Below are positions 62,636 through 64,000 of a stretch of 64,000 bases of DNA, piece after piece (positions within the stretch are counted from its first letter, which is position 1; every line of letters begins with the position of its first letter). Made by a program: the position numbers and the translations under genes. The notes under the pieces were generated by a model, which did not search any database, was not told the DNA's origin, and worked only from the letters and a program-made list of their open reading frames with translations. The stretch spans positions 62,001 through 126,000 of the forward strand of contig NZ_BMVE01000005.1 in NCBI RefSeq assembly GCF_014650555.1, written 5' to 3'. This stretch comes from Streptomyces goshikiensis (GTDB lineage Bacteria; Actinomycetota; Actinomycetes; Streptomycetales; Streptomycetaceae).

Positions 62636-63631
62636 TCAGCCGGCCATGTTGTCGGCCAGCTCCTCGCTGAGGTCGAGGTTCGACTCGGTGCCGGGGATGC
62701 CGAGGTCCTGCGCCCGCTTGTCGGCCATCGCCAGCAGCCGGCGGATCCGGCCCGCGACCGCGTCCTTGGTCAGCGGCGGGTCCGCGAGCGCGCCCAGCTC
62801 CTCCAGGGAGGCCTGCTTGTGCTCCATGCGCAGCCGGCCCGCCGCGGCGAGGTGCTCGGGGACCTCCTCGCCGAGGATCTCCAGCGCGCGCTGCACACGG
62901 GCTCCGGCGGCCACCGCGGCCCGCGCCGAGCGGCGCAGGTTGGCGTCGTCGAAGTTGGCCAGGCGGTTGGCGGTGGCGCGCACCTCGCGCCGCATCCGCC
63001 GCTCCTCCCAGGCCAGCACCGACTCGTGCGCGCCGAGCCGGGTCAGCAGCGCGCCGATCGCGTCTCCGTCGCGGACCACGACCCGGTCCACTCCGCGCAC
63101 CTCGCGCGCCTTGGCGGCGATGGAGAGCCTGCGGGCGGCGCCCACCAGGGCCAGGGCGGCCTCCGGACCGGGGCAGGTCACCTCCAGCGAGGAGGACCGG
63201 CCCGGCTCGGTGAGCGAGCCGTGGGCCAGGAAGGCGCCGCGCCAGGCCGCCTCGGCATCGCAGGTGGCCCCGGAGACCACCTGCGGGGGAAGGCCCCGGA
63301 TCGGGCGGCCGCGGCCGTCCACGAGCCCCGTCTGGCGCGCCAGCTGGTCACCGCCCGCCACGACCCGGACCACGTACCGGCTGCCGCGGCGCAGTCCGCC
63401 GGGCGCCATCACCACCAGGTCCGAGGAGTGGCCGAAGATCTCCAGGATGTCCTTGCGCAGGCGCCGGGCAGCGATCCCGGTGTCCAGCTCCGCCTCGATG
63501 ACGATGCGGCCGCTCACCAGGTGGAGGCCGCCCGCGAACCGAAGAATCGCCGAGACCTCAGCCTTCCTGCAGCAGGTCCGGGTGACGGGGAGGCGGGAAA
63601 TCTCATCCTTCACCGCGGGCGTCATCGCCAT
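62636..63631 (-). CDS. whiA: Sporulation transcription factor WhiA
   Basis: The 331-residue product has the N-terminal homing-endonuclease-like (LAGLIDADG-derived) domain of WhiA and a C-terminal helix-turn-helix (EELGALADPPLTKDAVAGRIRRLLAMAD). WhiA works with WhiB to start sporulation septation in Streptomyces and is conserved in Gram-positive bacteria. ATG 63631 follows GGAAGG. It overlaps the yvcK stop by 10 bases, as in the usual yvcK-whiA order. Confidence 0.95.
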   Translation of the reverse strand: MAMTPAVKDEISRLPVTRTCCRKAEVSAILRFAGGLHLVSGRIVIEAELDTGIAARRLRKDILEIFGHSSDLVVMAPGGLRRGSRYVVRVVAGGDQLARQTGLVDGRGRPIRGLPPQVVSGATCDAEAAWRGAFLAHGSLTEPGRSSSLEVTCPGPEAALALVGAARRLSIAAKAREVRGVDRVVVRDGDAIGALLTRLGAHESVLAWEERRMRREVRATANRLANFDDANLRRSARAAVAAGARVQRALEILGEEVPEHLAAAGRLRMEHKQASLEELGALADPPLTKDAVAGRIRRLLAMADKRAQDLGIPGTESNLDLSEELADNMAG

Positions 63632-64000
63632 GGGCCGATCCTTCCATGCATCCGAAAAATACGGTCGTACGCGGCGGCCAGCAGCTCCGGATCGTGCTTC
63701 GGAGAGCCGTCCTGCCTGGCCACGGGCGCCAGCTCGACCGCGGCACCGAACCGTTTCGCGGCATCGGCGAGGGACTCGCGGTCGGGCACGGCGGCCTCGT
63801 CGGCCAGCACCACGTCCAGGGCGAGTTTAGGGGCGTGTCGGGCCAAAACCTCCAAATGACGCTGCGGAGAGAAGCCTTCTGTTTCGCCGGGCTGCGGCGC
63901 GAGGTTCAGCGAGAGGACCCGCCGGGCCTTCGTCACCATCAGCGCGTCGAGCAGTTCCGGCACCAGCAGGTGCGGGATCACGGAGGAGAACCAGGACCCC
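63622..64000 (-). CDS. yvcK: YvcK family protein (UDP-sugar-binding, CofD-like), C-terminal part only
   Basis: The frame is open to the window edge; at least 125 residues are visible, from GSWFSSVIPHLLVPELLDALMVTKARRVLSLNLAPQPGETEGF to the end. GSWFTSVIPHLLVPEL-type wording and the NLxxQPGET segment are typical of YvcK/CofD-like proteins, which bind UDP-sugars and influence cell wall and carbon metabolism. The N-terminal P-loop-like part lies outside the window. It overlaps whiA by 10 bases on the same strand. Confidence 0.9.
   Translation of the reverse strand, partial: GSWFSSVIPHLLVPELLDALMVTKARRVLSLNLAPQPGETEGFSPQRHLEVLARHAPKLALDVVLADEAAVPDRESLADAAKRFGAAVELAPVARQDGSPKHDPELLAAAYDRIFRMHGRIGPWR

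Overview
The window is high-GC actinobacterial chromosome, most probably Streptomyces. GC-biased third codon positions create long shadow frames on every strand, GTG and TTG starts are common, and TGATG or ATGA gene overlaps are frequent. The gene order chelatase-cobO-cobB ... dapD ... suf ... ctaA/ctaB-tkt-tal-zwf-opcA-pgl ... pgi-rbpA paralogue-secG-tpi-pgk-gap ... whiA-yvcK is the core-chromosome order remembered from S. coelicolor and relatives. I see no insertion sequence, prophage, integrase, tRNA, rRNA or CRISPR array, so this reads as conserved core sequence.

Layout. (1) 1-4.7 kb: tail of a cobalamin locus, with the C-terminus of a VWA-type chelatase subunit, cobO, cobB/cbiA, a divergent ZIP metal transporter and a CobE-CobC fusion. 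(2) 4.7-13.4 kb: a CapA-like protein, an LAETG surface protein, an amidohydrolase, two fold-type I PLP enzymes, a DsbA/FrnE oxidoreductase, a GNAT enzyme and a penicillin-binding protein. (3) 13.4-19 kb: a translationally coupled membrane protein-sensor kinase-response regulator operon, then an IclR regulator divergent from an NADP-type aldehyde dehydrogenase with two perfect inverted repeats between them. (4) 19-27 kb: small conserved proteins, a two-domain TerD protein, and a PhoX phosphatase and secreted nuclease that both carry PHO-box-like repeats. (5) 26.9-32.7 kb: dapD, an MFS exporter divergent from an HxlR-peroxiredoxin fusion, an SMR pump/TetR pair with a paired operator, and a secreted protein of unknown function.

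(6) 32.7-39.4 kb: a complete SUF iron-sulfur cluster operon, sufR-sufB-sufD-Rieske ferredoxin-sufC-sufS-sufU-sufT, ending in a strong terminator and with a SufR-type operator over the first start codon. (7) 39.6-46.3 kb: an ABC exporter, a TPR-like protein, ctaA and ctaB (heme A and heme O synthases), and an amidohydrolase. (8) 46.5-59.3 kb: central carbon metabolism. A pentose-phosphate operon (tkt-tal-zwf-opcA-pgl) is on the plus strand; pgi, an RbpA paralogue, secG and the triose operon gap-pgk-tpi are on the minus strand. (9) 59.5-64 kb: a secreted M14 carboxypeptidase, the sporulation regulator whiA, and the start-truncated yvcK.

The most informative non-coding signals are the SufR-type operator, three in-phase 11-mers upstream of phoX, the duplicated 16-bp SMR/TetR operator, the IclR operators and a perfect 23-bp palindrome upstream of the LAETG gene. 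I found no entirely new multi-gene system. The strongest candidates for undescribed biology are the HxlR-PrxQ fusion regulator, the two-TerD protein with one degenerate domain, and the membrane protein coupled to the two-component system.
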